NCBI GenBank assembly: GCA_035578905.1
Contig: JAQJVL010000523.1
Location: 62,001-126,000, forward strand
DNA length: 64,000 nt
Direction of reading: 5' to 3'
Source: Stictocephala bisonia
Lineage: Eukaryota; Arthropoda; Insecta; Hemiptera; Membracidae
The notes under the pieces were generated by a model that saw only the letters and a list, made by a program, of their open reading frames with translations, searched no databases and was not told the DNA's origin. This document shows positions 1 to 21,715 of this stretch, one piece after another (position 1 is the first letter of the stretch; each line of letters starts with the position of its first letter). The position numbers were made by a program, and so were the translations under genes.

Positions 1-261
1 AGCCATAATTTATCTTTGTATAAATAAATGATTATTTATACATTTTATTGAAATTGTATTATGAATAGAATGGTATCCAATATGTGGTAACTATACTTAT
101 TTTATAAGAAATTAATAAACAATGAGTTTCCATAAAAACATATTGCACTTGTGTACTTTTCAATTTATGACTATTTATACACTTTATATAATATATTCAC
201 AAATATAACTATATATATTTTCTAAAACTCAATTAAAAAAAAATTAATAAAAAAAAATAAA

Positions 262-335
262 ACTCATATTCACCAATACCTTGACGATCGGCGTCTTATG
301 AATGAATAATGAATAATAATAATAAAAACTTGTAC
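262..335 (+). repeat. 3' tail fragment of SINE family 2
   Basis: This stretch matches the 3' end of the SINE at 3240-3695: it has a 'cgatcggcgtctta' motif followed by a gaatgaataatgaataat-type tail. Only the tail is present, so it is a 5'-truncated copy. The assignment rests on visual alignment to the other copies in this window. Confidence 0.5.
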
Positions 336-899
336 AAATTTAGGATGTTTTTAGATGCAGAAAGTTTTTAGAAGTACTTTGCTAAGGGCAGTATCACTAA
401 CTTTTTACTTTAAAAAAATATCTATATAATTTTGTATAAAACACAATTTATAAGAAATATTTTTATATATGCCAGTGAAACTGCAGTTATTTGTGACAAA
501 AATTATATAAGATACATGAATATTTATTGAATGTCAGTATTAATAACAAATAATATACTATACCGTATGCTTGTAAAGCTTCCCAGCCCTGGAGTTAAAT
601 AATTGGAGAGTCGATTCAATAACATCTATGTTAAAACAAATACCACAAGATTCAGATTTACTTTAATCATCATAATACATGCCTTAAATATCAAAATACT
701 ATATGATTTTAAACAAAACGTTTTTATATTGGCCCTGTTAAGTTTCAAAACTTTATCAAAAGGGACCATTTTAATATAATAAAATTCAAACAAGTATATT
801 TGGTACATAATGAGCAATCTAAATCTAAAGATGTCACTGTTCATATACCATAACATTTCCAACTACACACTGAATCTTTACTTTGCTTATCTAAGACCA

Positions 900-1160
900 A
901 AGTAAAGACTGGACTTTGCCAATAGCCTTGACCAGAGGGTTCCGACGTTATCGCAAGATAAAAGAGTCAAACAACATCGAGCGTGGCAGTCCCTTGGATG
1001 GGTGACTGTCTGAGCGATCTCGTCTTGCACGAAGCCTGCCTGCCCGGTCATTGGTGGTGGTTCGTAGTCACCCTTAAGCCGTTGGACCCAGGTTAAGTGT
1101 TAGAGAAGGTTTCTTAGCCCTAACTTCGCCTGGTAAAATAAGACGATCTTTATAACTTTT
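900..1160 (+). repeat. 5S rRNA-derived SINE, copy 1
   Basis: An interspersed repeat with two more copies in this window (1438-1612 inverted, 53290-53525 direct). Its centre resembles the internal promoter of 5S rRNA: 'gagtcaaacaacatcgagcg' is like the 5S A box/intermediate element, and 'cttggatgggtgac' is like the 5S C box. A SINE3-type, polymerase III-transcribed origin is therefore likely. The 3' part (ctaacttcgcctggtaaaat, then gacgatctttat) recurs in the 53.3 kb copy and, diverged, at 6830-6895. Confidence 0.65.
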
Positions 1161-1437
1161 AACAATACTATACTGAACATGCAATATTGGATCCATTGCT
1201 AAAATTTCTGTGAAGTAGATGGATTGGCTAAACTGAGTGACTGTTTACAGTTAAAAAATACCATTCAGCTGGTTATTTTCTACTGATTTCACAAACCAAA
1301 CCTAACCTAGAGTGTTCTTATGTTTGTGTCTCCTCTGTAGTTTAGGTTCTGCACTTTTGGCTTGGAAAGAAAAGATGAAATATTGACAAAAATATGAAAC
1401 TCTTATATATTTCATATGTTTGAAATATGAAATATGT

Positions 1438-1612
1438 AAGCCTGGGGACCAACGACTTAAGGGTAACTACGAATCACCACCAATGACCGGGCAGGCAGGC
1501 TGCATGCAAGGACGGGATCACTCAGTCGGTCACTCATCCAAAGGACAGCCAGGCTCGATGTTGATTGACTCTTTTATCTTGCGATAACGTCGGAGCCCTC
1601 CGGTCATATATG
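1438..1612 (-). repeat. 5S rRNA-derived SINE, copy 2 (inverted, truncated)
   Basis: The reverse complement matches the first two thirds of the repeat at 900-1160, including the 5S-like C box and the 'gttatcgcaagataaaagag' segment. It lacks the 3' tail. It lies about 280 bp from copy 1 in the opposite orientation, so a transcript through both could fold into a long hairpin. Confidence 0.65.
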
Positions 1613-3239
1613 AAACATAGTGTATACATTTCCTACAACTCTGGTACAACTAGCTGTTGGCTAAGAAAATGTATTTTATAATACATAATAATATTTTACT
1701 AAAATATTTATTTTTTTTGTATAGTGTCCTAACCCTTTCTTAGATTCTTAATTATTTAGATGAAAGTCACTCTTAATGCAAAAAGCGGATGATTCTTAAT
1801 TGTAGGTTAATGTCAATGAATGTAGGCAAAATCTGAGAAGCACAAATTTCACATTTTATGGTTATCTATGTGGTGTGTGGTAATCAATAAACAAATATTA
1901 TAATTATAGGTGGAATCCATAAATCACTGAATTAGTTTTCCTACAGGCTCCAATAAGCAGCAGGTTTAAATGAAATTCAAAAATTAAAAAGTGGCACTGA
2001 TAAAGTTATTGCATAACACACTTGTACGTTTTCTGTGCTTTCTCGATGTATGGCTTCCACGAGCCACCACTACTGTGTTTATCCTCACAATCTTAAACTT
2101 GATGGATGGATTTTTTGCCTTGTAAAAGTGCTTTTATCTACAATTATCTGTTAATTTGTGTTGCCTAAACTATTCCATTACAATCATATCCATAAATCAT
2201 ATATTTACGTTTGTATTGAATTTGCTTTTTACTATTCCCACTAATCAAATATGCATGTCATTGATATCTATTTATATGTACAGTCCATGGCCTATGAAAG
2301 CCATACAATACACAGTATATATACGGTTGATACACACTTTAGATCAGTGGTATTGAATGTGTTATATTAAACAACTTTTGAGACAAGTGGTTAAATATTA
2401 GGGAGCGGATATGCATTAAGCAGTTGGATTTGTTAATAGATTGTAATAGTCTAACACATACAGTTTTGTAATTTTCATTCTTGATGATGAGCACTTGAGC
2501 TTGCCATGGAGAAGAGCTTTCTTCAATTATTACTTTTTGTCTCAAATGAATTTCTGTTTCAAAACATTTTTTGTCATCTCCAAAAACGCATCTACATTTG
2601 GTAGTACTGCAATTGGATGGCAATCTTTATTCAATCACAAATTGTAGAGGTGTATCTACATTTGTGCAAGCTATATTAAAAACCAAGAAAAGTGACCTTG
2701 GTCCACCAAATTCTACATTAACAGTTGAATGAAGTTTCATGACCAATTAATACACCACTAAAAAGATTTCTGATAGTGAAAAGTTTGGTTTACTTTATGC
2801 ATTTTTTGTAAATAGAGATTCGTACAATATATTCTGTAATTAATTCGTGAAATAAGCGAAGAAGGGATCATAGGACATACTTCATTTACTGAAATGTTTC
2901 AAACTTATTCTTAGTTACAAATTCATTATTTATAAAATTGTCCAAATTCCAGTATCAATCAAAGGATCATAAGTATTTACACCAAACTCTAGGGAATATC
3001 GCAATGAAAAGAATAAATGGAAATTTCGATGCTCTATTTCAAATAACGTTGAATAAAATTGATGAACTCATCCCACTTAAAGTCACTGCAAATAACAGAA
3101 ACAACACAATAACTCTCTCTTGTTCTATCTACTCATTCTCTTCCACTCCTCTCTCTACCATCATACAATTTTCCAATTATTAAGACAGATATTTTCACTT
3201 TAAACTATAAACAAATTAGGATTTTTGAGATAGTGTCTG
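1613..3239. other. non-coding upstream/intronic DNA, no feature seen
   Basis: AT-rich sequence upstream of the first visible vermilion exon. I searched the + strand for the preceding exon of tryptophan dioxygenase, which should encode the conserved FRxxLxPASGFQS region, and did not find it. The short open frame at 2938-3183 does not resemble any part of that enzyme. Confidence 0.4.
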
Positions 3240-3695
3240 AGTCGGCACTAGTGGCGCAGTGCTGTAACTCAGCTACTTGGGGACAAAGTGTTTGGGAGAT
3301 TGTAGGCGATAGGTTCCATGCTCGGTTCTCTTAATACCAACACGGCGTCTGCTCAATGGATGTCATCAATATAGACACTACTAGAGAAGTCTGGAGTGTC
3401 TGTGTTGAATGGTAGTCAAGGTTCGGGTGTTGTGTGGAAAAGAGAACTAAGTGTCAAACTTGTCAGTTAGCTGAAAATCAGACCAACACTACGTGGTTCG
3501 GATTCCACGTAAAGCTGTAGGTTCCATAGTTGCCCTGGCTATTAGGCTATTAATGAATAGTCCTTTCTGAGCTAAGTCAAACTCAGATAGTAACAATGAC
3601 TACACTCGTTCATCTACACTCATCACACTCATTCATGCCTCATATTCGCCCATATCTCTACGATCGGCGTCTTAGAGATGAATAATGAATAATGA
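3240..3695 (+). repeat. SINE family 2, near full-length copy
   Basis: An interspersed repeat with an interrupted inverted copy at 33840-35175 and partial copies at 262-335 and 37405-37560. The head (gcactagtggcgcagtgctg, and about 60 bp later ggttccatgctcgg) is compatible with degenerate tRNA-type A and B boxes. The body includes 'cagaccaacactacgtggtt', and the tail ends in 'gatcggcgtctta' followed by gaatgaataatgaat-type repeats. It sits just upstream of a vermilion exon, inside the upstream intron. Confidence 0.6.
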
Positions 3696-3860
3696 ATGCT
3701 TCAGTTTTATATCTTTGGTTGTATTTCTGTTGGGCACTGAGAAAAAAATGATGACAAACCATTATAGACCATTGTAATTAGATTCAAAGACAACATAACA
3801 AACCAATATCATTAACTAGTGAATTGTAAATACTATATTCCATATTTGTTTGTTTGTTAG

Positions 3861-12992
<9,132 letters not shown>

Positions 12993-13051
12993 GTGACAGC
13001 AATAACTATTATCATTTTTTTTAAATGAGTAGTTCTTCAAATAATAATGAT

Positions 13052-13057
13052 AATAAA
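13052..13057 (+). terminator. candidate vermilion polyadenylation signal
   Basis: The first canonical AATAAA after the stop codon, 60 bp downstream, in an AT-rich context. It would give a short 3' UTR. No experimental support is visible. Confidence 0.5.
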
Positions 13058-15268
13058 TTGCGTATACAAATTAATTTATTGATCTACAATCCTATGAACA
13101 TTATTTGTATCTAAATTTATGATTCTGACTTGTGTATACAGTACATTATTTAGCATTTTGAGTGCACATGCAATCTAAGATAGTATAACTAACCTGTATT
13201 GATGTGTAATTAATGTTAAAAATAGTGAAATATCACACAACCCAAGTTTAATGTATTTATATTGACAATGATTGTCCATTAATCATATTACCACCCTATG
13301 ATCAAAAGGGTTCACAACCTTAGGTAAGATGAGGTAAAGTAGCTTACCAAATCTGATCACTGTGACAAATATACATTCTTTTACTTTAATGTAAAAACTT
13401 GGGTTGTGTTATGTTTCACTTATTTGCTACCAAAATTGATTAGATGTTTAACACAATCAGTTTTGAAAGTTTGGTAATGGGGGCCACAAAATGTGAAAAA
13501 ACTTCATTGCATATAAACTTAGCTTTCTTAAGCAGAAATCTAAATCCAGCGTTGAAATTGAATTTGGAGCCTGGAAAAAGTTGTAATGTTTGACATACTC
13601 TGGCATGCCACCTGTACATTGGACCAGAATGTCAATAACCTCATGCAACTCTACAAGTTCATGTGATGTCATCACTTGACTCATATCAACACTCTTGGTT
13701 TATATTGTTTTGTTTTATATTTATAACTGAAGAACTATTAATACTATATACTTACCTTTTCTCCCCCCCCCCAACATCAACATTGTTTTTTATATTCTGT
13801 TAAAATGTAGGTCACTTTCCTCTTGTCCCGCAATTATCAATAACAATTGTAAATTTGAATGGATTTTTTTATTATTGGAAATATAACTCAATAATAAATA
13901 TTAAATGAAACACACACATAAGTTGAAAACACAAAATAAATTATGTTTAATGAATGAATAGGGTTAACACATGTTGAAATATATAAATTATTATGGAGAT
14001 AGTCTTCAGGGTTTTCTAAGTTTATAATAAATTCTAAAGTTCAGGTTCTGAATCGGCTTTCATAGTGTGATTATTAGAATAATAGATATCTCAGAGGGGG
14101 GGGGGGGATTCGTGCTGACTTTTCAAGACTCATGGAGTTTGGTCATATTAGTATTTTAGTTCAATTATGTTAAAAAAAAATAAATGACAATGTTATTTGG
14201 GTTATTGTCCAAGTAGAGCTACTAGGTTGGTATCACCCAGTTGTAAAGCTGTCTTCAACACTCTTGTGGGAATAACAATTTCTGAACTTTTTATGTTAAA
14301 AGGCTCTGTTAAAAAGGTTAGAGAATTTTTTTAATAAGGATAATTATATTTTCAAAATGAAATGTTCACAGTAAATGGTTATTGTTCATCTCCTCTTCAT
14401 CTGGCTTCTTCCACATGTTTTTAAATAAAAAATATTTCTTGATGCTCATTATTATTGAGGCATCTGTTGTTGTTTACACTGGACACTTGATAGACTTTTT
14501 TTGTCATATGATTTTGAATAACAAATTATTACTATATAAAAAGAAATTAATTAAAATTAAATCAATGTTAATTATTTTTAATAAAGTGAAAATTAAATAA
14601 CTTCCAACTTTTAACTGAATTGAGGCAATAAAATGAAATTAATGACTATCTTAAATTATATTAAACTTAATAAGATATTGTTAATTATTTAATTTAAAAT
14701 CATTAAAATGAATATTTGATCAATTATGAAGTGAATATTTTGACATTTTGAGGACATAATTATTTAAAATAATATTGAATATAATTCCTGAATAATATCA
14801 CAATATACTTCTATACCTTATCGTTTCTCCTTTTTTCAGTTAAGCTCTCACAATTACTGCAACACTTCTTGCACATAATTATAGAAACTTTTTGCCAGAC
14901 ATGGATTAAACACTCTGAATAGAAATGGTTGATATTTAACTTGTCTTCCAGATAACTGACTTTGGGTCTTCATCCCTTCTGGTCTTGGACTTGATGTTAT
15001 ATCCCAGTAGTTTGTGGTATTTATTGACGAAGAACTGGTGATCTCAGTTTTTCATACCTCATGTAAGCTCTATATTATTTGTTGAAATTTGGTTACCATG
15101 AAATATATAGGAGTAGAAAATTCTTCCTGTATAAAAGCGTAGTAGAAATGAAAAGCAGATCTCATTACTGTAGTTTTTTGTAATTGTGAAAATTCTTGTT
15201 CAGTTGGTTGTTACCACAAACAATGACAGAACTGTTACAAACATAAGTAGCCTGTGGAGACAGTTGTT
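13058..15268. other. intergenic DNA, nothing recognised
   Basis: AT-rich sequence with homopolymer runs (poly-C near 13765, poly-G near 14097) and short spurious open frames at 13457-13684 and 14382-14600. I see no conserved protein or clear repeat. Confidence 0.45.
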
Positions 15269-15781
15269 CAGTGGCGGCTTTTGACCTAGTAAAGTGGGGG
15301 TTCACACACCGGGGGTTTTGGGGTGTACGGAGTACCCCACAAGTAAAAGCGCGCAAGTAAAATGTTATAAAAACTATACGCTTAAACATGCATTTTAAAA
15401 TATTTTACAACATATATTAACGTAGTTAAAAACCATACTTAACCAAACAACAGATTTTAAAAGGAGTGGGAGTGGAGCACACGGCAAGTGTGCATTGCTG
15501 GCTTCCACTACAGATGGCCCCACCACCACCTTCCAGACAGAACAGCTGATTAGGCATTGCATATACGCTATGGAGCACAACCGGGACTGTGCGACAGTAC
15601 TGCGGGATTAGCGGAAGCTAGCTGAAGGCGCCTCTTTGAGTTTTTTTACGTTTAAAAATTGAAATTTCGTAATTTCAATGTGTAAATAATTTAACCTAAA
15701 CTTTAAATGTGGTTCATTTTCTTTTTCAAATCTCACAGGGGGTTCACGTGCTCATGTGCTCTTATGGAGTAACCGCCACTG
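15269..15781. mobile_element. non-autonomous hAT element (MITE-like), 513 bp
   Basis: Ends are 'cagtggcggct' and its near inverse 'aaccgccactg'. The flanks carry a perfect 8-bp duplication, cagttgtt at 15261-15268 and 15782-15789, which is diagnostic of hAT-type insertion. No transposase is recognisable inside; the open frame at 15395-15580 looks fortuitous. Confidence 0.85.
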
Positions 15782-15932
15782 CAGTTGTTTACAATTTACT
15801 TGTCAAGATGGCTAATATTTCCCAAATGCTCTAGGGATTTATTGTTACTGGTTGTTTCTGTTCACTAAAAAATTATAGGTTCCAGCAATGGATTTTAAAA
15901 ATTGGTCACAGAAACAAGAAGACTGCTCATAT

Positions 15933-18900
15933 CAAGGGCGGATCCAGGATTTTTGTGAGGGGGGGGGCAGTCTGAGATTTTTTTACACATATGATTGATT
16001 CATGTTGGTAGTCAAAGCTCTGTAATTTGACATAAAATGTTATTATTGTACTAATGAAAAAAAATGGCTAAAGTGATAAATGAAAACAATGTAATAGTTC
16101 CAATAAACTGTATATAATCTGACAAAAGTTGTAAAAATACAAAATTTTATCTTTAAAGTACAAAATCGAGCCTTCTGTTTTTTTGGCTTGCAAATCTGTT
16201 AATGACTTTTTCGGGGCATACTTCGATGTCCCTGTGCACATTTAGCAGAGCGAGTCCAGTCAACCTATCCTCTGCCATCCTTGTTCTGATCCATGACTTC
16301 AATTTTCTCAGAGTTGAAAAAGATCGTTCTGCTGTTGCTGTTGGAAAAAACAATAAGTTCTAACAGATTGGCAAAAAAAGGTTAAATGTTTCATAACAAT
16401 GAAAAAATACTTTTTACTAACAACCACACGATTTAAGAAAATACTATTAGTTTTACTGGTTTTAGAAATTATCTGCTAATAAATAATTTTGAAAAAATAG
16501 TATAAACAAAAATTACTTACCTATTCAAATTGGAAGAGTAAGCAGAATTTGTACCAAAGCCCTTAGAAGAGGATAGCTGTTTTCATTTAATGCTTCAAAA
16601 CATTTCATTTCTTTAGTTATAGTTTTAAATTCATTATAATTAGGAATGTTCTTGAGGGAGCATACTTCGTTCATAAGTTTCAGTAGCATCGTGTTTTTGT
16701 TCAATGATACTAATACTTCATACATATGGGCTCAAAACTAGATTTCATATCCACTATTTTGTCCAAGTTTGTCGGAACGGTTAGGTTCAGCATATAACAC
16801 TCCAGTGAACCGCTTGAAAATCTATCTGTCATATCTGCAATAATGTTATCCAGAATTGTTATGTATGCAGATTTTTTCCAATGTTGTATTGTACATTCTC
16901 GGCTGTCACTAGACGTTGAGGGGTAGTTTGGTCTATTTACTTGCTGTCCCACAATTCTTGGAATACAAACTTCTATGCCCATAGACTCCATAGTCTTCAG
17001 CAGTGTTGAAAATCAGAGAAAAGAATTGATCAGGATTTTGCCTTTTATTCTGAAGTACTTTTATTGTGTGCATTACTTTGTCTCTTGCTGAACACAAGTC
17101 TATGGTTTCTTACTGAAGATATTTACTAAGAGCACAGGTTGCATCCGTTATATCACTAAGACAATGCATAGTTATTATAAACTCACAAGTGGAGATAGAG
17201 CACAATAAGCAATTTGCTTTGCTTGCTGTTGAGCTATCATTCCACTTTGAGACAATTTTAAGTGCTTCGGCTATTTTTGTTAGGTCTTCTGTAAACTTAA
17301 AAATTGATTCATGCCGTTCTACCCAACGGGTCTCACAATATCCTCTCATTTGATGTCCCAATACTTTTTCAAAATAGAGTTCCGTTTGGCCGAGGAGGTG
17401 AAAAATCTAGAAATCTCTTTTACAGTGCCTACTGCATTTCTCACGCTTTGGACTATTGCACTTTGAAATAGCCAAATTCAATGCATGATTACTGCAGTCA
17501 CATAAGGTGCTGTTTATGGCAATTTTTTTTATTTCTGTCACTGCTCCTCGCATGTCAGACATATTGACAGTGCATCCATCACAACCGATCCCTACACAGT
17601 TGTTCATGTTCAAACCAAGCTGTTGCATGAATTTCAGCACAGACTGTCCTAAAACCTCCCCCGTGATAACAGGTTCAACTTCTTGATCAGAATAGTCCGT
17701 ACCGTGGAGATCAACAAAACCTACAAAGTCTTCTCTTATAGCATTGTTATACAGGTAACGTAAACTAAGGCTTAGCTGAGAAGTATGAGACGCATCTGTG
17801 GATTCGTCAAATATTATGCTATAATATTTAGCTTCTGATACTCGTTGAGTTATCACTTCCAAAATTTCATCAGAACAACATTTTATAAGGAAGTTAGCTG
17901 TTATCTTGCTGATGTAAGTAGCGTTTGCTCCTGCAGACTTCAAATGATCTTCAAGCTGAATATCCCCGCTATCTATTCTAAATCGCAAAAGTGCCCTGAA
18001 ATTGCCGTCATTTTGTGCTGGATCATCTCCAACTTCAATCAAACTGCCATCATCTCTATGTCCTCTAAGGGGTATGTTCTGCCTACCATGCAACAAAATA
18101 GTTTTAATTATTGGCACAAGCCTTGCACAATTCTGCATGGTTTGGGCCTTCCTATTTTCATTTAACAAATTAAGAATTTCTCCCTCAGGGTTTTCAAAAA
18201 CAGATATAAAATGTTTGGCGTCAATTTCAGCATCTTTGTGATATTGTGTCGCTGCGTCCTTGCCTGAGAGTTTAGCTTATTTCTGTAGAGGTTCAGTAAC
18301 TAATTTCTTTAAAGAAACTGTATGCTGTCCTCCAACTAACTTTTGATGGCATAGTACTGCACAAAATTTACAAAATAGCCCTTGCTTAGCTTCTGAAAAA
18401 CTAACCATGGATACTTTTCAAAATGGCCAATATTAGCTTTTCTTTGTTCTTCCCGTCCTCGTTTTACATGAGAGGATGTAGGAAACTTAAAGTCCTTTTT
18501 AGGCTTCCAATGATTAGTAAATATACTATACTTAGTATGGTCACTCATCTTAGACATGTTGTTAATGTGAGACCCGATGTCGAAAGAGCACATGTTTTCG
18601 GAGATACTAACTTGTGAGTTGGAGGATGATGGTGCCGATTGAGGTCTGTAACCTCATGCTGGGTGGAAACCTCAACATTTGAAGAAGGAACTTCACTGTC
18701 TAACTTTGGTCTTTTAACAAGATTACGATCCATATTGCACAAAAATCTGTTAACACTCAAAAAGCTATCAAACACAAGCGATAGGGTACTTCACGATGGT
18801 CACGAACGTACGCACTGAATCAACTGAGTGGCCGTAGTAGGCGGTGTGGTGTAGGCCTATCGTTGGGGCGGGCGGACTAGGATGACTCATGCGCACGCAA

Positions 18901-19191
18901 CCCCCCCCCCCCCCACCACTTCCGGTCATCACACACACTGTTACCACCTCCCCTCTACTCATACACGAATTAAAGCTACAATCTTAAGTACAAAATGTAT
19001 GTTTGAAACACCGACAGTACCAATTACGAGTAGTGTGGCCGATGAAAGCACCCTTTACTAACGAACAATATATTATTACTTATATCTTAAGTATAAAAGC
19101 TTAAATCTTTTATAAACAAACAAAAATTAGAATTTGTGACCACCGAGGGGGGGGCGCGCGCCCCTCGCACCCCCCTCTGGATCTGCCCTTG
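15933..19191 (-). mobile_element. hAT transposon of the ZMYM1/P52rIPK-like type, 3,259 bp, decayed
   Basis: Terminal sequences are 'caagggcggatccagg' at the left and its near inverse 'cctctggatctgcccttg' at the right. A perfect 8-bp duplication, gctcatat, flanks it at 15925-15932 and 19192-19199. The transposase lies on the minus strand between the ends and is broken. G/C homopolymer runs sit close to both ends. Confidence 0.92.
16153..18775 (-). pseudogene. hAT transposase pseudogene (TTF zinc finger, DUF4371, hAT dimerisation)
   Basis: Read on the minus strand, pieces of one transposase appear in the correct order. At 18593-18336 there is a TTF-type finger region (NHWKPKKDFKFPTSS, then EKYPWLVFQKL) in which the expected cysteines read Val. 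At 18168-17407 lies the best-kept catalytic block, with SIIFDESTDASHTSQLSL and CVGIGCDGCTVNMSDMRGA. At 17361-17110 is RGYCETRWVERHESIFKF. At 16353-16153 is the C-terminal dimerisation domain, TATAERSFSTLRKLKSW then DRLTGLALLNVHRDI. Stops and frameshifts separate these, for example around 18590, 18330, 17390 and 17000. The gap between 16520 and 16355 has a GTAAGT and an acceptor-like CAACAG and may have been an intron. The element cannot encode a full protein, despite its exact target duplication. Confidence 0.9.
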
Positions 19192-19199
19192 GCTCATAT

Positions 19200-20270
19200 A
19201 AGTTTTGTGAAGTCGGTTTTTCTGTTCTGTGAAATTAGTTCTTGTTCTGTTTTCATAGATAGTGCTAGTGGTTTCCCTCTCTCTATCTCTCTTCATCCCT
19301 CTCATGCAAGCGCTTGTTTGAGACCATTCACAGTTACCAAAGATTACAGAAGCTGTTACATAGCAGAAATAGGCGTGTCTGTCCGTAAAACTATAAATGG
19401 ATTTACTTTGCTCTGTCAGTTTGTTTCAATAGTCAGTGATTAAACTATGCCTGTCAATTTTCTCTTCCACTTTAGTGAAGGTTATTTTGTTCATAAGACC
19501 ACTATAGGCCTAAGTTATTTATTTTTAAAATCAATTTTTAAGATGGTTGGTTTCAAAGTATAATTTGGTTTATGCTTTGAATAATAAGTAACTATAAGAG
19601 AATGTCCTAATTAGATCAATATTTATAGTTCTTTGTATGTCCCTAACTCTCATTATGCTATGATGGAGATTCGAACGTTGGTTGAGATAAACTGTAGAGC
19701 CAAGCTAATGAATTTCTGTTTGGAAAAACTAAGACATGTAGTAAAAATATAATTTATACTATGAAGAAGTCTGAAGATATTATATTATGGTAGTACCATA
19801 GTCTTCTTTGGGTTATCTACTGATAATAATGACAACCTTAGAATAAACTCCAAAGGATATTTACTGCAATGCGGTCTCAAACACATTTAGTTTGAAAGTT
19901 CTAGACTATTAGGATCTGTATACTTTTTTTAGCAATATCTATTTTATAATCAGCGCACAAGCATCCTTAGTTTTTAGTCGTAATACAGACTAAAAATGAG
20001 CCTCTATCAATATGAAGAATCTTAAAGATAATTTTTTGTTAGTTAGTTCTTTGAGAGATGGATAGAGATGTCTATAATTTACACTAATTTAAATGGAAGC
20101 CAGCCCCACATACATTGTTCTGCAATAGTGATTATGATCTGTACGAAGGATGTTGTATTTCTGAGCTCACCTTCAAATATGCAACCAATTTTACTTTAAA
20201 TGGAAACTTTCTATAAGGTACTATTATGCAACCACACTTGCTGATTGTGTCACAGAATATCAAATTCCAA
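19200..20270. other. intergenic DNA, nothing recognised
   Basis: No coding homology, inverted ends or tandem structure noticed beyond the hAT element's right flank. Confidence 0.4.
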
Positions 20271-20274
20271 CAAT

Positions 20275-20500
20275 AGCAGCTACAGGCACACGGCTCTGGT
20301 GAGGCCGTAGGCCAAGATCCACAAACGGGACCACATACTAAGATCTACAAATGAGGCTATAGGCAGAGTTCTCAGGCAAGGCTGAAGGTTGAGATCCTTG
20401 AGCCAAGCTAAAGCAGAGTCCCCTTGAGAGCCATAGGCTGTGGTTCCACATGAGCCAATCTCCTCAATTATGAGGCACAGCTAAGAGGTTTAGGGCTTAG
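20275..20500. repeat. degenerate GC-richer repeat with 'gaggc..aggc.gag.tc' motif, copy 1
   Basis: A loose tandem of short phrases such as 'ccgtaggccaagatcc', 'gctataggcagagttctc' and 'gctgaaggttgagatcc', spaced about 30-40 bp. A related block lies at 21495-21715. The two flank the ~130-bp tandem repeat, suggesting one composite repeat. Confidence 0.5.
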
Positions 20501-20794
20501 CCCTCAATCTATATACTATAAAGCTAACTAACACTAAATGTTGAGGCACTTCCTACATCCAACCCCCATTATGTGTATGGTATTCTTGAATTAGAACTAT
20601 GTCTGCAACCTCCAGTAAAATTCACACAAGTTGACTTCCCATTCATAAACAACATGGCAAGTTCTCATGTATTCCTTATGGGAAAATCGCAAAAAGTAGT
20701 TTTTGTACTTACTTCCAAAAGTACATGAACAACATTTTCAAAGCTTGAAAAGTGTGTATGCCTAACTAATGTGCTTTTTATCTCTGAACTTGGG

Positions 20795-21480
20795 TATTGG
20801 GGTCCCCAAAACTAATATTTTTATTGCAAACTTTATCCACTCAAGTGGAGTATCGAACTAATTGTATTACTCTCTTGAATTTGAACATACCATCAGATTT
20901 TGGAAAAGTCTAATTTTAAGTACTCATTGCCCCAATAATAAAAAAGCTAATAGCTGAATCAAATTAACCAAGTGGAGCATCAACCTACAGATATTATTCT
21001 CCTTAGTCCTATTATATTATTACAGTTTGCAAAAGACAACACTCATGGAATTAATGCCCCAAAATCCAAAAAATTTCTAATAAGAAATTAACACACGGAA
21101 ATTAAAGGTATTTGTCTCATGATTCATAATATACCATAATATTTTCAAAAACAATATATTTATATTCTAATTGCCCTAAAAACTATTAAATGCACTAAAA
21201 TCTAAAGAAGTTTAATACTGAATTAAAATACCCAAGTATTGTATCAAAATATAGGGATTCTTCTCATAAATCTGAATATACCTCCATTCTTAAAAAAAAT
21301 AAAATATATATATATATATATAGGCTCCACTACCCTAAAATTCAAAAAGATCAATTATTTTGGAGAAAACATTTAGGTAACAAAATGTACGTAAGTGGAG
21401 TGTTAAATGACACATATTTTGCTTCCAATTGCCAATATTTTATACTTTGGAAAAGTAAAAATAAATGACAACTACTGCCC
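20795..21480. repeat. degenerate tandem repeat, ~120-160 bp unit
   Basis: A recurring phrase (g/t)ccc(c/t)aaaa.. appears at about 20800, 20928, 21053, 21171, 21332 and 21474. Each is followed by related phrases, such as 'caagtggagtatc', 'caagtggagcatc' and 'cgtaagtggagtgt', and by 'tgaatataccatc'-like text. The units are strongly diverged and some contain indels, including a (TA)n run near 21304. Confidence 0.55.
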
Positions 21481-21494
21481 CAAAACCCCAAATG

Positions 21495-21715
21495 GTTTGG
21501 CACGCAGGCCAATGTTCTCTGCCAAGGCCATAGGCCAAACATCCCCACAAGGCCGCGATACACAAATAGGACTACAGGCAGAATTCTCTGGGTTCGCAGA
21601 TTGAGCTCTATAAATAGGACTATAGGACTTGAGACTAAAGGCAGAGATTCTTATGCTGAATCCCCTCTGTGATGCCAAGGGCAGAGTTCTTCCAGTATGC
21701 CTCATAGCGAGAGGG
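21495..21715. repeat. degenerate GC-richer repeat, copy 2
   Basis: Phrases such as 'ggccataggccaaacatccc', 'ctacaggcagaattctctg' and 'aaaggcagagattctta' resemble those at 20275-20500 in order and spacing. Confidence 0.5.

Noticed and set aside
2938..3183. 81-codon + strand frame upstream of the vermilion exon
   Set aside because: It does not match the expected preceding part of tryptophan dioxygenase and has no recognisable family.
13457..13684. 75-codon minus-strand frame
   Set aside because: No homology recognised and no supporting exon structure between the two convergent genes.
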